Shown in pieces: positions 36,715-49,962 of a stretch of DNA of 64,000 nt; within the stretch, counting starts at the first letter, position 1; the number at the start of each line of letters is the position of its first letter. The translations under genes were made by a program, and so were the position numbers. Location of the stretch: the NCBI GenBank assembly GCA_039111635.1, contig JBCAQO010000012.1, positions 558,001 through 622,000 of the forward strand, in the 5' to 3' direction. Below the pieces are notes generated by a model. It was not told where the DNA came from and did no database searches. It worked only from the letters and a program-made list of their open reading frames with translations. Origin of the DNA: Heterobasidion occidentale. Lineage: Eukaryota > Basidiomycota > Agaricomycetes > Russulales > Bondarzewiaceae.

Positions 36715-39700
36715 ATGTCTAGGCCTTCAGCTGTGCAGAGAGTCACCATGGGGTATGGGCCAACCAAGCGCGTGGCTTCCGCATCCCCAGACAGAAGAAG
36801 ACCTAGCAAGAGACCCGCGACATCGTCACCAGAAGAAGGAGAACTCGATGAAGTGTCGCAGAGCACAATCGCTAGACCACCGTCTCCATCGCCACAGTCA
36901 GCGGCCAAGTTTGAAACGAAGGTTAAGTTCCCATTTAAGAAGAAAATATCAGGAGAAGAAGGTCGTTTGTCTCCGAGAGGAGAGAAGGAGAGGGTCCCGG
37001 CGTCATATGAGCGACTGGCGGAGGATGACAGGCGAATGAGGCAGAGTGACAGACAGTCAGGTTCGACTTTGCCACCCCCGCGAGAGCAGCATCGACGACA
37101 GAACGTCCACCATTGGCAGCCGGGAGACCGCTGGGAATCTACAGCAGATCGTTGGGACCCTAGTGTTGGATCTAGTCGGGACAGAGACAGAGATAGGGAC
37201 AGAGATGGACGCAGGGTGCGTGATTGGGACAGGGAACGAGACAGAGACAGAGATCGGGATGCCCGTCCATACGACGATTATCGCGGGGCTCGTCACCGCC
37301 CTACCTCGTCGACTGATTCGAGGGACCACAACTACCATAAACGTGACCATGAAGGAGATAGAGGTCGCGCCCGTTCTCCTCGAGCATGGTCTTCTCACTC
37401 GTCCGCTTCACCGTCTCGGTCTACATCTTCAGCTTCGCCTTCCGGCTCTGGTAAGATGAAGCATAGATTGCCTCCTGCACGCGCATCGCCGTCTCCGCCT
37501 CGAGACTACAGAAATGACCGCGCGTACAGTAGGGATGGTAGGGATCGTTACGACGATAGCTACGATTCGCGTCGCGGCGACTCATTCAATAACTGGCGAC
37601 GTGACACGCATGGACAATACCATCGGTCACCCCCAGAGGACTATCACGGCGACCGGTATTCAAGGGGAGACTATTCACCTGGTCCGTCGTACCGTGACTC
37701 TTCAAATACAAGGCCGCGCGCGGAGGTCTACCGACCTTCTGACGTTTCTTCCTTACCGCCGCGTCCGGCGGGACCATCACACTTTCTCAATCCACAAACT
37801 CCACCTTTGCCTCCCTCACCACCACCGCCGCCGCTGCCCGCGTCTCAGCCTGTGAAAAGCAGTGCGCTTCCTCCCACACACACTATGCTATCGATACCGT
37901 TACCGAAGAAGCCATCAACGCCCAAGGACGTGCACTCGCCACCACCGTTGCCGTTGCCTGCTGCCGAGGGCGAAGCGGTCCACAAACGCGATGAAAGCCA
38001 ACGTGCTCCTGCACCGAAAGCAAACGACGCGCGGCGAAAGCAGAAGCGTGAACCCGTACATCGGTCGCGCGAAGAAGAACAAAAGGCATACGGACGCATG
38101 TTCGTGGGGTGCGGACGACAGGAAGATTACGACGTGACAACAAAATTGGGAGAGGGGACTTTTGGGTTTGTTCGTCTACTACATCATAAGACAACCCATA
38201 CTAACAAATCATGATTAGGGAGGTACACAAAGCTATGCACAAAGGCACGAACAAAAGCGTTGCTTTGAAGCGCATCCTCATGCACAACGAGAAGGAGGGT
38301 ATGCCGGTGACCGCACTTCGAGAGATCAAAATTCTTAAGGCACTCAATCATCCGAACATCGTTGAGTTGTTGGACATGTTCGTCGTGCGAAGTAAGTCGT
38401 TTGACTTATGAGCATCTTGTGTTCTAAATGCCAGTAGGCAAAGGCAAAGAAGCACCACTGTCGGTGTACATGGTCTTCCCGTATATGGACCATGACCTTG
38501 CAGGATTGTTGGAGAACGAGCGTGTCAAGCTTCAGCCCAGCCAAATCAAGTTGTACATGAAGCAACTCCTCGAGGGAACAGAGTACATGCATCGAGTCAG
38601 ACATCTTTGTCGCCTTTTCCGTTATGCAGATACTGATTTTTGCGCCAGAACCATATCCTACACCGCGACATGAAAGCTGCCAACTTGTTGATATCGAATA
38701 CAGGCTCTTTGCGAATCGCTGATTTCGGCTTGGCTCGTTCATTCGACCCAAGCTCTGCAGTCATCAGCGAGTCTGCGACCGATTCGAGAAGCAAAGATCG
38801 TAGGTACACGAATTGCGTCGTAACGCGGTGGTATCGCCCACCAGAACTTCTGCTCGGAGCAAGGCACTATGGGGGCGAGATCGATATCTGGGGTGTAGGG
38901 TATGTTTCTGTTTTCACGCACAAGTCCCCAGGTCGTCCTTTTGACATCGAACTCTCTAGTTGCGTGTTGGGCGAAATGTTTCTGCGACATCCGATCTTGC
39001 CTGGAACGTCCGATCTCGATCAGCTCGAGAAAATTTGGCAGATGTGTGGGACGCCGCATCAGCTTTCATGGCCGAATTTCGATGCATTGCCAGGCTGCGA
39101 GGGTGTCAAGCATCACAATCAGTATCCCAAGAGACTGAACACTGTTTTTGAGCAGTCAGACCATTTGTGCTTTCTTTGACCTCACTCTCTAACACGTTCA
39201 TGTTGTGGCAGGTTCGGACCGGAAACTTGCGATCTGATTGACAAGCTTTTGACGTGCAATCCTCGAGATAGGATCACCGCTTCTCAAGCACTAGAACATG
39301 ACTATTTCTGGACCGACCCTCTGCCTGCTGACCCAAAAACGTGGGACTTGTTCATCGTCTGCTTCCTCTTCGCACACGTCGCTCACGTTCCTCTTTCTTC
39401 GGGCGTACTGGTCGACTCATCATCATCAAATGATCAAACTCTTGGTCATATAGCCTTCCTAGCTACGAAGCATCACATGAATTCGACAAGCGCGGTCGTC
39501 GTCAACAGCATCACCAGCCAGTACCCCCGCCGATGCCTCATCGACCTCACCCCGATTCGTATGGGCAGATGGGTCACCCCAACGGCCACCCACCGCAACG
39601 CCCATACTTCAACCAGGGTCCCCCGCCGCCTCGAAATAATAATTTCCGCCCCGCTCCTATCCCACCACCGCCTTTTGCCGCGAAACCCGTACCTCCGGCT

Positions 39701-40042
39701 CGCTACAACCACCCATCCCATGGACCCAATAATTTCGGTCCGGGTGGTAGCTACTTACCCCCTCCTCCTGCGCTGTGGGCTCGATATCCTCCCGAAGCTC
39801 CCCCCATACGATTTGGCCAAGGTCCCATTCAGCCAGTGTATGCATATCCTAACAATATGCAGCCGCAGTGGGACCCGTCCAAGCAGAATCGACCTCCGCA
39901 TTTGCCTCCGCGTCCTCCTGCGCCTATGGGAAGAGGCGACGGAGGATATTATAATGGCAGTGATCGGCAAGGAAATCGCGGTGGCCCGTTTCGAAACGAA
40001 GGCGGCCCTCCGCCATCGAACGGTGGTTTATACTATGGTTAG
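36715..40042 (+). CDS. BUR1: BUR1/CDK9-type cyclin-dependent kinase (P-TEFb)
   Basis: Phosphorylates the RNA polymerase II CTD and Spt5 during elongation. Exons 36715-38165, 38219-38391, 38435-38595, 38649-38899, 38960-39154, 39212-39340 and 39463-40042 sum to 2940 nt (979 aa). Residues 1-460 are an unusually long RS/RD-rich disordered extension ([21 protein letters not shown]). The kinase domain is complete: [27 protein letters not shown] (a PITALRE-type helix), [19 protein letters not shown] and the T-loop [18 protein letters not shown]. The C-terminal 220 residues are Pro/Gly/Asn-rich. Long N-terminal RS regions also occur in CDK12, but PVTALRE and the loop sequence favour CDK9/BUR1. All splice joins keep frame. 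Confidence 0.9.
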
Positions 40043-40762
40043 TCTCGCTGCCGTGGTCAAATGTGTGCCCTCGTCTTGTTGGTTGTTGTTGTCGTCATTG
40101 TTACATCGCTGTCCTGGATTTTGCTTTCGAAAAACATCTGTGCAATCGAATAGATGTTTGCGGTCCCATGGTGACGATGCGACATGGTCTATACAGCTGC
40201 AGCGGTATCGGCCACAGCCCCGCTGTACCTATAAGGGTAATATTTGCTTGTCTTGGTTTCCTCAGGTAGATTCCTAGGCTCTCAAATTTTGGCATGTGAA
40301 GCAAGAAGGTGCCTCACATAAATGTCAAACATGCTTCTCTACGGCATCTGCCATCCGGCGGTTAGTGGATTCAGTCCCGTTCGCGTCTTGAACCACAACG
40401 GTAATACCTTAATAGGTGTCCGCATATGCTTAACGATTACTCTGGTCTCTTGTAAGTCAGGGTTCCTTAGACCTCAATGACTCGGATTGTTTGACAGTGC
40501 TTGTTTTTTTTGAACCCGCAGATATTTGATTCCCTCGCTTCCCCTAAATGTAGTATTCCCGAACTCAGCTGACCCGATAATGGATCAGAGAAGTGGATGC
40601 ATAGTATATGCCGACCCACCTTAGACCCACATAACACGAACAAGTTGTCAGCACAATTCAGAAGGCACTTCGTATGTACTCTCCCATGATGACATCCGTG
40701 ATGACGAGAGGGTTATAAGCACATCCACCCCTGAGTTTATCCTCGCACCCTTTCTTCACTCC
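40043..40762. other. Intergenic, about 0.7 kb
   Basis: BUR1 3' end and promoter of the amidohydrolase gene. No gene seen. A TATA-like gttataagc at 40713-40721 lies about 45 bp upstream of the ATG at 40763. Confidence 0.45.
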
Positions 40763-42594
40763 ATGGGTGCAATCACACTACTCCAAAACGGCTTGCTCGC
40801 GACGTTCACGACTGCTGATGGGCCGACGGCAACCCCTGTCGCTCGTCGAGCGGACGTATTGATCGATGCTGATCGAATAGTTCAAGTGGCTGCGGCAAAC
40901 AGCATCGATGCTGCGGCATTGAGTCAACCTGACACCCAAGTCGTCGATTGTTCGAACAAGTGGATTGCTCCTGGTTTTGTGGATACTCATAGGTAAGTCT
41001 TCCGCGCGGTCGGATCATGCAAACCAAAATTGAGTTCAAACAAACAGGCATCTATGGATGTCTGTTGTGGAGGGGCATGAAGATTGGACATTGGCAGAAT
41101 AGTACGCTTTATACATCCTGTTCGATAATCACTCTTGTTCACGGCGCTCTTCAGTTTGGCCAAGCTCTCGTGGACTACTGCCAGCGTCGTCGACGCAGAT
41201 GACGTTTACATTGGAGAACTTGCTGGGGCACTGCAAGGTATGTTTTCCCAGGTGCTCGTCAGATGTTATTTACATCTCTCTAGCTCTCCATGGGGGTACA
41301 ACTACCATCGTGGATCATTTTCATTGCGCCAACTCCCCTGAGCATATCAAGAAGGCGATTGAAGCCGCAACCGAATCTGGACTGCGATGCATGCTCTGCA
41401 TGGCTCGCCAGGTGCGCCTCGTCTTTGAATTGTAGGATGTTGGGTTCGAAACCGCATTATCTTATGGCCCACAGTCTGTTCCCTCAAGCATCGATCCCCT
41501 TCGGTTTGACAACGATTCAGCCATCTCGGACATGCAGGTGTCTATGCTCGAATCACTTGCCCAGATCGACGCAGGAAAACTCACACGCGATGGGAGGGTG
41601 ACCCTCGGGCTTGCATACGACGTTCTCGGGCTCAATCCTGCAGAAGATAAACGCATCGTCACACTCGCTCGGTTCCTCAACGTCACACCCATCACTGCAC
41701 ACTTTGTCGGGGGGCCACAGGTCCCTGCGTATGGGAACAAAGCGAACCTGTGGAACAATGCTGGTCTCTTAGATGGGGACGTCATCTTCTCACACGCAAA
41801 TGGATTCACGCATCAGGGCGGCGATGAGAATGAGTGGACGCTCCTCAAAAATTCGGGTGCCAGTATCGCGTCTACACCTGAGGACGAACTCGGGATGGGA
41901 CACGGGGACCCCGTCACCTACGAAGCTGTGAGAAGGGGAGTCAAGGTCGGATTAGGCATCGTACGAGTTCTCTTGTGATTGCAATGTGTTTGAGATACCT
42001 GATGCAGCTACGACAGGATTGTAAATCAATCGTCAGTGCGGATATGTTTCCTGCGATGCATTCTGTCCTTCAATGGGAGCGAGGTATGCCCAGAATAATG
42101 TTTCAGCTGATTGGCTTCTCAAACGACACTAGGTCGCATCCATGCCCTGCATGCGCACATATCCCCTCCCAAGGCGGTGAAATATAACGCTTACAGCTGC
42201 GCCTCCGTATTCCGTCTTGCCACACTAGGAGGCGCCGAAGCCGCCCATGCGGCAGACCGAATCGGTCTATAGAGCAGGCAAGCTGGCCGACATCGTGCTC
42301 TACGACGCCGACTCGATCAACCTCGCGGGGTGCACGGACCCGTTCAAGGGAATTGTGATCCATGCCACGGCACAGGACGTGGACTTGGTCATGGTCAACG
42401 GAACCATCGTAAAAAAGGACGGGAGGCTGCTGCCCGTGCCTACGAGCAGGGGAGAAGAGGAATGGACGAAGATTGCAGCGCAATTGAAGACGAGAATCAC
42501 GGGTATCCGGAAACGACTCGCAGAGTTGGATCTCGACGCTAGGTATGACACGGTGGCAAAAAATCTTCATTATGATTTCGCGGATCAGCAGTGA
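40763..42594 (+). CDS. Metal-dependent amidohydrolase (deaminase type), frame broken near the C-terminus
   Basis: Cytosolic amidohydrolase related to guanine, cytosine and SAH/MTA deaminases; the substrate is not predictable. Exons 40763-40992, 41048-41101, 41155-41237, 41284-41411, 41436-41960, 42017-42083 and 42133-42594. Motifs: IAPGFVDTHRHLWM (metal HxH), ALHGGTTTIVDHFHCA, VIFSHANGFT and STPEDELGMG (catalytic/metal region), then RLATLGGAEAA and the C-terminal RAGKLADIVLYDADS. Exon lengths sum to 1549 nt, two short of a whole number of codons. Between ADRIG and AGKLADIV (42263-42277) the frame slips twice, each time where one G is missing from a short run. The expected family sequence there is DRIGS(I/L)E.GK.AD. 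The slips may be consensus errors or true mutations. Confidence 0.8.
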
Positions 42595-43004
42595 TAAGAG
42601 GGTTCTCTGTACACGACAATGTTCATTCACTATCGAGGCAGCTATAACATGTAGTTCTGTCCAGCAAATAGCCTCTCGTATAGATCTATAAGGTATCGAG
42701 CGTCAACGTGGACACTGGACAGGTCAAAGTTTCTCTCTAAATGCACTATCATTTCATGCATTGTCTATCCGATCCGAAAGCAATATCAATATACACAACG
42801 CCTGTGCTTACTTACATACTGGAGGAAATGTCTCACATTCAATGCGGCGATCTCGATCAACAATGTTGAAAGAATAAAGTGGATGAAGATATGAGTGAGG
42901 TATCATGGAGCGTGAATGAGCGGATCGAAGGTGTAAGGTAGGATAGAAAAAAAGGAAACGCGACAGCAATGTCCGAGAATGAAGCGGTTCTTCATCCATA
43001 GCGC
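42595..43004. other. Intergenic between convergent genes
   Basis: 410 bp holding the 3' ends of the amidohydrolase (+) and HMG-CoA reductase (-). No gene seen. Confidence 0.5.
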
Positions 43005-46000
43005 TCACTGCTTCGCATCTAGACTGTACCCAGCTAACGACATTGTAGATTGCGTCGTCGTCAATGGTGCTACAGCTGCGCGCGACACATTATTCGATGT
43101 ATGTGGTGCCCAGAACAGGCCGTTTGGCGGCGTCACGGGGCCAGGCGTGGCTGGTGTCGATACAGAGGGTGTGTTCACCTGCGAACGGTTGTGCACGAGA
43201 TGCGCGCGGACTAGGTGTCCTGCAGCGAGTGCAGAGAGAAGTGAGAGTTCCCAGCCATGACCGACGCAGCGACGATCCGAGCGAGCTGTTGAGCGTTCTG
43301 TCCAGGCTGTTGGATGTGCGCCCTTGACGCCGAGCATCTCGAGGACTGCTTGTTGAGGCGCAAGTACAGTGCCACCCCCGACGGTGCCGACTTCGATCGA
43401 AGGCATGGTGACAGTCATTAACAGATCCTGGCCATTATTCGTACTGAAAATAATAATCGTCATTTGTTGATTTCACCGCAAAAGCAAACAGACTCACGGT
43501 TCCATCAAGGTCATGCAATTCGAGGACTCGACGTTTTGAGCAGGATCCTGGCCGGTGGCGAGGTAGATAGCAGTAGGATATTCGCCGCATGCGCGTTGAA
43601 TCCACCAATAGACCCAGCCATCGCGCTCCCAACCAGTTCTTCTTGATGTTCAAGTTGCACAGCGCCTCAACCGTGTCTTCAGCACCGCCTTGACGACCTT
43701 CCCTGGGATGACAGCCTCCGACTACGCTCTTCCCACGACCCTCGATCCAGTTGATCGCAGCCGGCTTCTTGTCCGTGCAGTAGTTGCCCGAAAGCGCGAG
43801 GACGATCATGTCGGGGAAGTACTTGCCCATCGTCTCCAGCGCCTTCTCAGTACCCTTCGAGATCATGTTCATGCCCATGGCGTCACCAGTCGTCGTGGCG
43901 AACCGGACGAAGAGCGTGCGGCCGGCCAGCGTACACTTGAGCCTCTGCAGTTTCGCGAAACGCGATGTCGACTCGAACGACTCCTTCATGATCGCGCCGC
44001 CCTCCTCCGAGTCGATCCACGCCTTCGCGGCCGCAGCATAGTGATCGATGGGAAGTCAATGGCCGGTCCGCGAGTCATGGCGTCGTAGGTAATAACAGTG
44101 GTCACGCCTCCGCCCGCATTGAGGCCTTGCAGCCGCGAGATGTCGACGCAACAAGGGTGCCTTCAGCCGTGGCCATCGGGACCGGGAAGAGCTCGCCGTC
44201 GATTCTCAAAGGACCGGCGATCCCAAGGGAATGGGGATGTAGCCAACGACATTCTCGCAGCAAGCACCGATAACCCGGGAGTAGTCGTAATGAGCCATAG
44301 GCACATCAGAACGTTCGAACGTCTTGGTTTTGGAGGCGCGCGCTGAACAAATTGATAAGTTTTACAGCGCCGTGGCAAACTAGGGACGAAAGCGCTCACA
44401 GATCAGAGCCCTCCGAATCTGGACGGCGCGCTCGAGGTTTCCAAGCACCTTCTCCAGAGCATACGCCGCGATCTTGCCGTTTTGCGCCAAAAGGATAACT
44501 TCTTCGTCGTGAGCATGGATAAGGACACGGATACGGGCCGAGGGCCGTTTTCGAATATCTCGATGCATTCCTCCAGGGTCCTGACGTCGGTCGAGGCTTC
44601 CTTCTCTCCTTCGTCCGCTGAGTCCGAATCACCAGTGCTGAAACGTGGCTTCTGTGCCTTTAGCGCCATATCCACAGAATCGAGCATCTTCGAAATGCCG
44701 TTGACGGAGGCCGTCTTAGGCAAAGACGCATGTGCAGCTGGGAGTTGTGCCGCAACGGTGGCCGGTGCAATAAAGCGCTCGACGCGGACTTCGGGGATTT
44801 CGATGTGGGCAGGGCGAACAACAGCACGTTTCGTCTGATCCTCTGATTTGAACCGCACACTCTGTGGTGGTTGGACGGTGCGAGTCGATCCAGTGCCGGT
44901 AGCGATGCCCTTGAGCAAGTAACCATTGAGTGCGACACTGACACCGAGGACGAGGACGATCCACTTGGAGAGGACAGGGTCGCCGACAAGATTGGTCCAC
45001 GATGACATGAAATCGTCAAACAGATACTCCTCCTGTGCCTTGCCTTCCTTGGTGAGGGTGGGCACTACGCGGACATGCACAGCTGGGGATACTTTGACGA
45101 AGATCTCGGACTGTGACTGATCAATGCTTGCGACCAGGGATGCAAGGGCGCTCGAGACGGAAGGGGTAGTCAAATCGACCTTGTGGGAAACCGGTGCGAG
45201 TTCGGTCGAGCTCCATACAGACTGATCGTGTCGGGCTATCACAGATGTGGGAGTCAAGGTGGTGCACAGATTGAGGATGTGCAGAGTCAAAAATGACACA
45301 ATCTAAAAATGGATATTAGCTTCTGTCATGTCGCACAAGAATTCAACGAACCAAAAGCAGCTTGAGCCGCGCAACGGGGCTCTCTTCCTTCGTGTCCTTA
45401 ACTTTACCATCGGTTCCCTGAGTCTGCCGCAAGAATGAACCCTTGACGCCGAGAACAGCAGCCGACATCCGCTGGCGGAAATTGAGCTGAGGCATCTGAA
45501 GCTGACCATTGGAAAGAGCAGTGGCAGGCTTGCCGTCTGCCGATTTCGGCCCCGAGCGAGACATGTTCCGGAACATTTTGATCCTGCGCACTTCGATCAT
45601 GACGCTCAAGATCGCGCAATAGAAAGTGGCCATCGCAACACAGTCCACCGTCAAGAGGAGGGCAGCCAACGCACAGAACTCCTTCAGTCCTCCAACTTTG
45701 CTGTACGCCCCGATGAGCAAAACGGCGATTTCCAGGGCATAGTCACGGAGAATGGGGTTCGCAGCCTTATCAAGCGCCTCCATGATCAATTCGGGTGCCG
45801 GTTTCATCTGGCCGCGGAAGCGGCCTTCCTGAACGGCGGGAGTGAAGAGATGGGGGTGGCTGAACACAGCGCGCGCGAGGCGGAGGGGCTTATCGAAGCC
45901 TACGGTGCAGACGAGGAAGGGGAGCGCCTCGATGAGGCTAACGGGCTCAAGAGGAATGTGGAGGTAGCCAGCAAGTGGGAGAGCGACGATGAATGAGAGG

Positions 46001-46869
46001 ATCGAAGAAGACAAGATGGCTGTCATTAGCCAGAAATTTGAGCCTAAGCTTCGTGACGACAGGAATAGCCTGATGAATGTCGTGTGCATGAGAACATAGC
46101 CGGCGAGTACGAGAAGGATGTCGAGAGAGTCCGCCTTCTTCAATAAATCCCAGAAGCGAACAACCATAGCACGAGCAGCATAGGCTACCCATTTGCCGCT
46201 TTTCATGTCGCCGATGGTCTGAGTTTCCTGGTCCTCGATGACATACTTGACGCTACCGAGCTCCTCTGAAGCGAACGGCGCCTGCTTCTTGAACGCAGAC
46301 AAAAATTCTTCCCTGCCGCCAGGAGTAAATGACAACGTGAGGACCTCAGAAGTAGGTGAGTCCGGAACGGTAGATACAAAGCACTGCGCTGCGCTGCCGT
46401 CGACAGTGAGTTGGTGGCAGAGGTCTGAGTAAGATTTGCCCGACGAGGAAACAAATCGGTGGGTTAAGTACTGGGTGACATTGTCCATAGAGCTCTGAAC
46501 GTGGGGGAGATTCTGAAGCGAGTAGCGGTTAGATAATTTCAAATGACTGCGAGTGCGCGCGCGTACCTTCTTAGCAGCCTTCGCGTCCAGGGAGAGCACG
46601 ATTTGCTGGAGTTCCAACGTTGTGACGCCATTCTCGGAATGACGAGCATCATACCAAGTGTTCTCGCTCACGCTGACCCATTTGCCGTCGCGCAACAGAG
46701 TGTGGGCAGGACGAAGGGTGGACGGTGAGTTGGGAGCCAGGAACGAGGAGTGTTTGATGGCGGAAAGGACGTGGAAATAAGCAAGGGTCGCGACGATGAA
46801 GAAGAATACGATGGTCTCTATGGGCTGTGAGGCGGCATGTATGGAGACAGGACGAATTAGGGCCCGCAT
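43005..46869 (-). CDS. HMG1: HMG-CoA reductase, catalytic region with multiple one-base frame breaks
   Basis: ER enzyme that makes mevalonate, the rate-limiting step of sterol synthesis. Start at ATG 46869. Exons 46567-46869 and 45352-46512 give the membrane half with a sterol-sensing domain ([55 protein letters not shown]). Exon 3 starts at 45302 and carries the linker and the entry to the catalytic domain ([14 protein letters not shown]). Catalytic motifs are recognisable but fall in different frames: [43 protein letters not shown] (NADPH), [27 protein letters not shown]. At least nine sites between 43250 and 44511 need an added base to continue the family sequence. The C-terminus reads [11 protein letters not shown]. 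Residues between breaks are fully conserved, so I treat it as a gene with a poor consensus rather than an old pseudogene. Confidence 0.88.
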
Positions 46870-49290
46870 GTTGAATGCGGGAGGGCGAGGGTATGGGGAG
46901 TTATTAGGCTCTCGACACTGTATAAGAGCAGAAACCTGTCAGTTATTGCGACAAATGCGGCTCCACCAAACAAAAGAGCTGGGTCACTGGGACAGACAGT
47001 CTCGGCGAGGCACGTACCGACGCGTCTAGAATAAATGAAAAACTCTATATGTCCTACACAAATTCTGCACGGAAAAGCAGAACCTCGCACGACCAAACGC
47101 GTGTAAGCGAGGAAAAATGTGGGGAGGAGGATGGGGAGATCAGTGCAGTGGAACGACATGCACTATATTTATTGATCAACGGCAGACCCCGGCCACCCCG
47201 CGCGCTTAACACACGTTCCCTTTCCCGGCTTCTTGTTCCAGCGCGCGCTTCCTCCGCCCCTCCCTTCACCTATCATTTTCCACGTCTCCCGGCCTCGAGG
47301 GAGGAAAGAAAAAAAAAGTATCGACATGCATGCATGGCCCTCCGTGTCGTCGCCAGAGAACCGAGGGTACTCCTCAGCGCCTATCCTCATATACCGCTCA
47401 TCTTCCAGGCCCGATTGCATAACCTACAGCTTGGAACGGAGATGTGTTTCAGTTTGCGCTGCTATCGGCTCTTTCGTTTCGCTCACGGAACAAACGCCTT
47501 CCTCTTCCCTACACCAATCTACCCATCAACAAGCATCACACTTATTCATATCCACATAAGTCTCCTCCATACCTGCCTGCCGTCACGGAGCGCATCCCAT
47601 ATCATTGGTCAGCCGCAATCCTCTCGGAGGCGCTGCCAGAATCCAACTTTTGGTTCTGAGCGTTGAAACTGTACATTGATTTATGCCCGGTAAATAAGCC
47701 CTTCAATACATCAGTAATATTATTCCCTTAATCCTCATATCCACCTCCTTGCGCTCATCCCCAACTGGTTCTAACACCGTCGCCCAATAACAAGCTCAGT
47801 CACGAAAGGACCTAATGAACAAGGTACACCTTAGCTAGTAGACTTGCCTGTAGAGACATACTTGACTATACCGCTTGCGTCGCAGCTTATGCTGAATTGC
47901 GTCTCTATAGCACAGGTTCTCACAGCACCCTGCCCAGATCACACACCCGCGTTCGTTCCTGGACAAACTCGCATGGGCTGGCAACTCCAGCTTCACCAAT
48001 CGATAGCCCTAATATCTACGACTTCCGTTACAACTAGTTGCAGCGTCCATCTCAGCGCCTCAGCGCGATACCAGTCCCATCTTAGTGACGCGACTGCCGG
48101 CATTTGGTGGGGGCGCCCGCCTCTTCCCGCGCCTCTTCTGACGCCAACTAGTACCGCGCTCCATGCTGTCCCCCGACGTTTCGCCCCGTTTCGTCCTAGC
48201 CAGCCTCTCCCCTGACACGACGGCGACGCCCCTAGGCCCGTACGCGTCTCGCCTGAGCGCCAGCCCGCACGTGCCGTACATGTATGTGCGCAGCTCTAGC
48301 ATGCATGCATTCATGCATGCGTCTGACTGGCCCCTGTGCTGTGCCGGCACACCCCTCCCGATCTGTTTATGGGCAAAGACCCGACAGGCTCGATTGACTA
48401 TGAATAGGAAACCGGTGACGATGCCGGTATTCATTTCTCTTCCCCACACTCTCCGGCTTGGAGCCTGCGATGGCCCAGCCTGTACGATCACCGCCAACCT
48501 GACGCCTCCCGGCTCCTATCAAAATGGAAAATTGTTTGACACAGATACCCTGACCTCTTCCGCGTGTCATCTCTACTCGTAATGGTGAGAAACTAATGAC
48601 ACCGTTCTTCTATTCTCCAGCTCTAGGATATTGTGTGAGTGCGTGATCTACGGGCCTGTGTACTGGCGTCTGTCGATGATAACAAGTCCTGAAGTTCTGG
48701 GCCTGTGCTGCCAATCAGCTTGACATCAAGATTGCATTACATAATGTCCATTCAATTTGACGTAGGATTATTCAAACAATCGAAAGGTCTCGTAGCTCTG
48801 ACGTCCCAAATTTGAGACCTGCCTCCAAGACCCTAGTCACCGGTCGAAAATGGCAAGACTATTAATAGCGATAAGCTCGCACGGATCTCCGCCACTCTTG
48901 GATCGAGCTAGATCGCTGCTAGATCAAGCTGGATTCAATGGCAACGGATCGCGATTGGGTCCTTGATGATGGCGGACCTCGAGGCGAGAATGACATGGTC
49001 ATGGGATGATGAGATTAGATATACTAGCCGCAAACGTGCTCGATCGAACACGGAAGCTTGAGTCCATCAGTCGTGGACTTCGTAGACCAACAGACGCAAC
49101 AAAAAGATGTGTGGGACGATGTCATGGCGGTGCGAGGATGCGCATGGTGGTTCGCATATCATACGTGTAGGCTTGCATACATGGCGAGAGCAAAAAAAGT
49201 GCACAAGAGAAACAAAAGACAACAAGATGCGTACACAATCACTGCAGACTCAGCGTTAGTCAACGGAAAGGGGATGATATGAGAGATACA
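46870..49290. other. Gene-poor 2.4 kb between HMG-CoA reductase and eL42
   Basis: The longest non-coding stretch in the window. Near 46870 it must hold the HMG-CoA reductase promoter. I searched by eye for an SREBP site close to ATCACCCCAC and found no convincing match. A pyrimidine-rich tract (47190-47300) and two clusters of GCATGCAT palindromes (47325-47337, 48299-48320) stand out. Plus-strand frames such as 47049-47666 (205 aa) are compositionally poor and unsupported. Confidence 0.45.

Positions 49291-49962
<672 letters not shown>

Noticed and set aside
43005..44520. HMG-CoA reductase as an old pseudogene
   Set aside because: Active-site residues between the breaks are intact and nearly all breaks are base losses in short runs, which fits consensus error or a very recent event better than long decay.
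47049..47666. Plus-strand 205-aa open frame
   Set aside because: Pyrimidine- and Arg/Ser-biased sequence upstream of HMG-CoA reductase. No domain and no splice pattern; more likely promoter.
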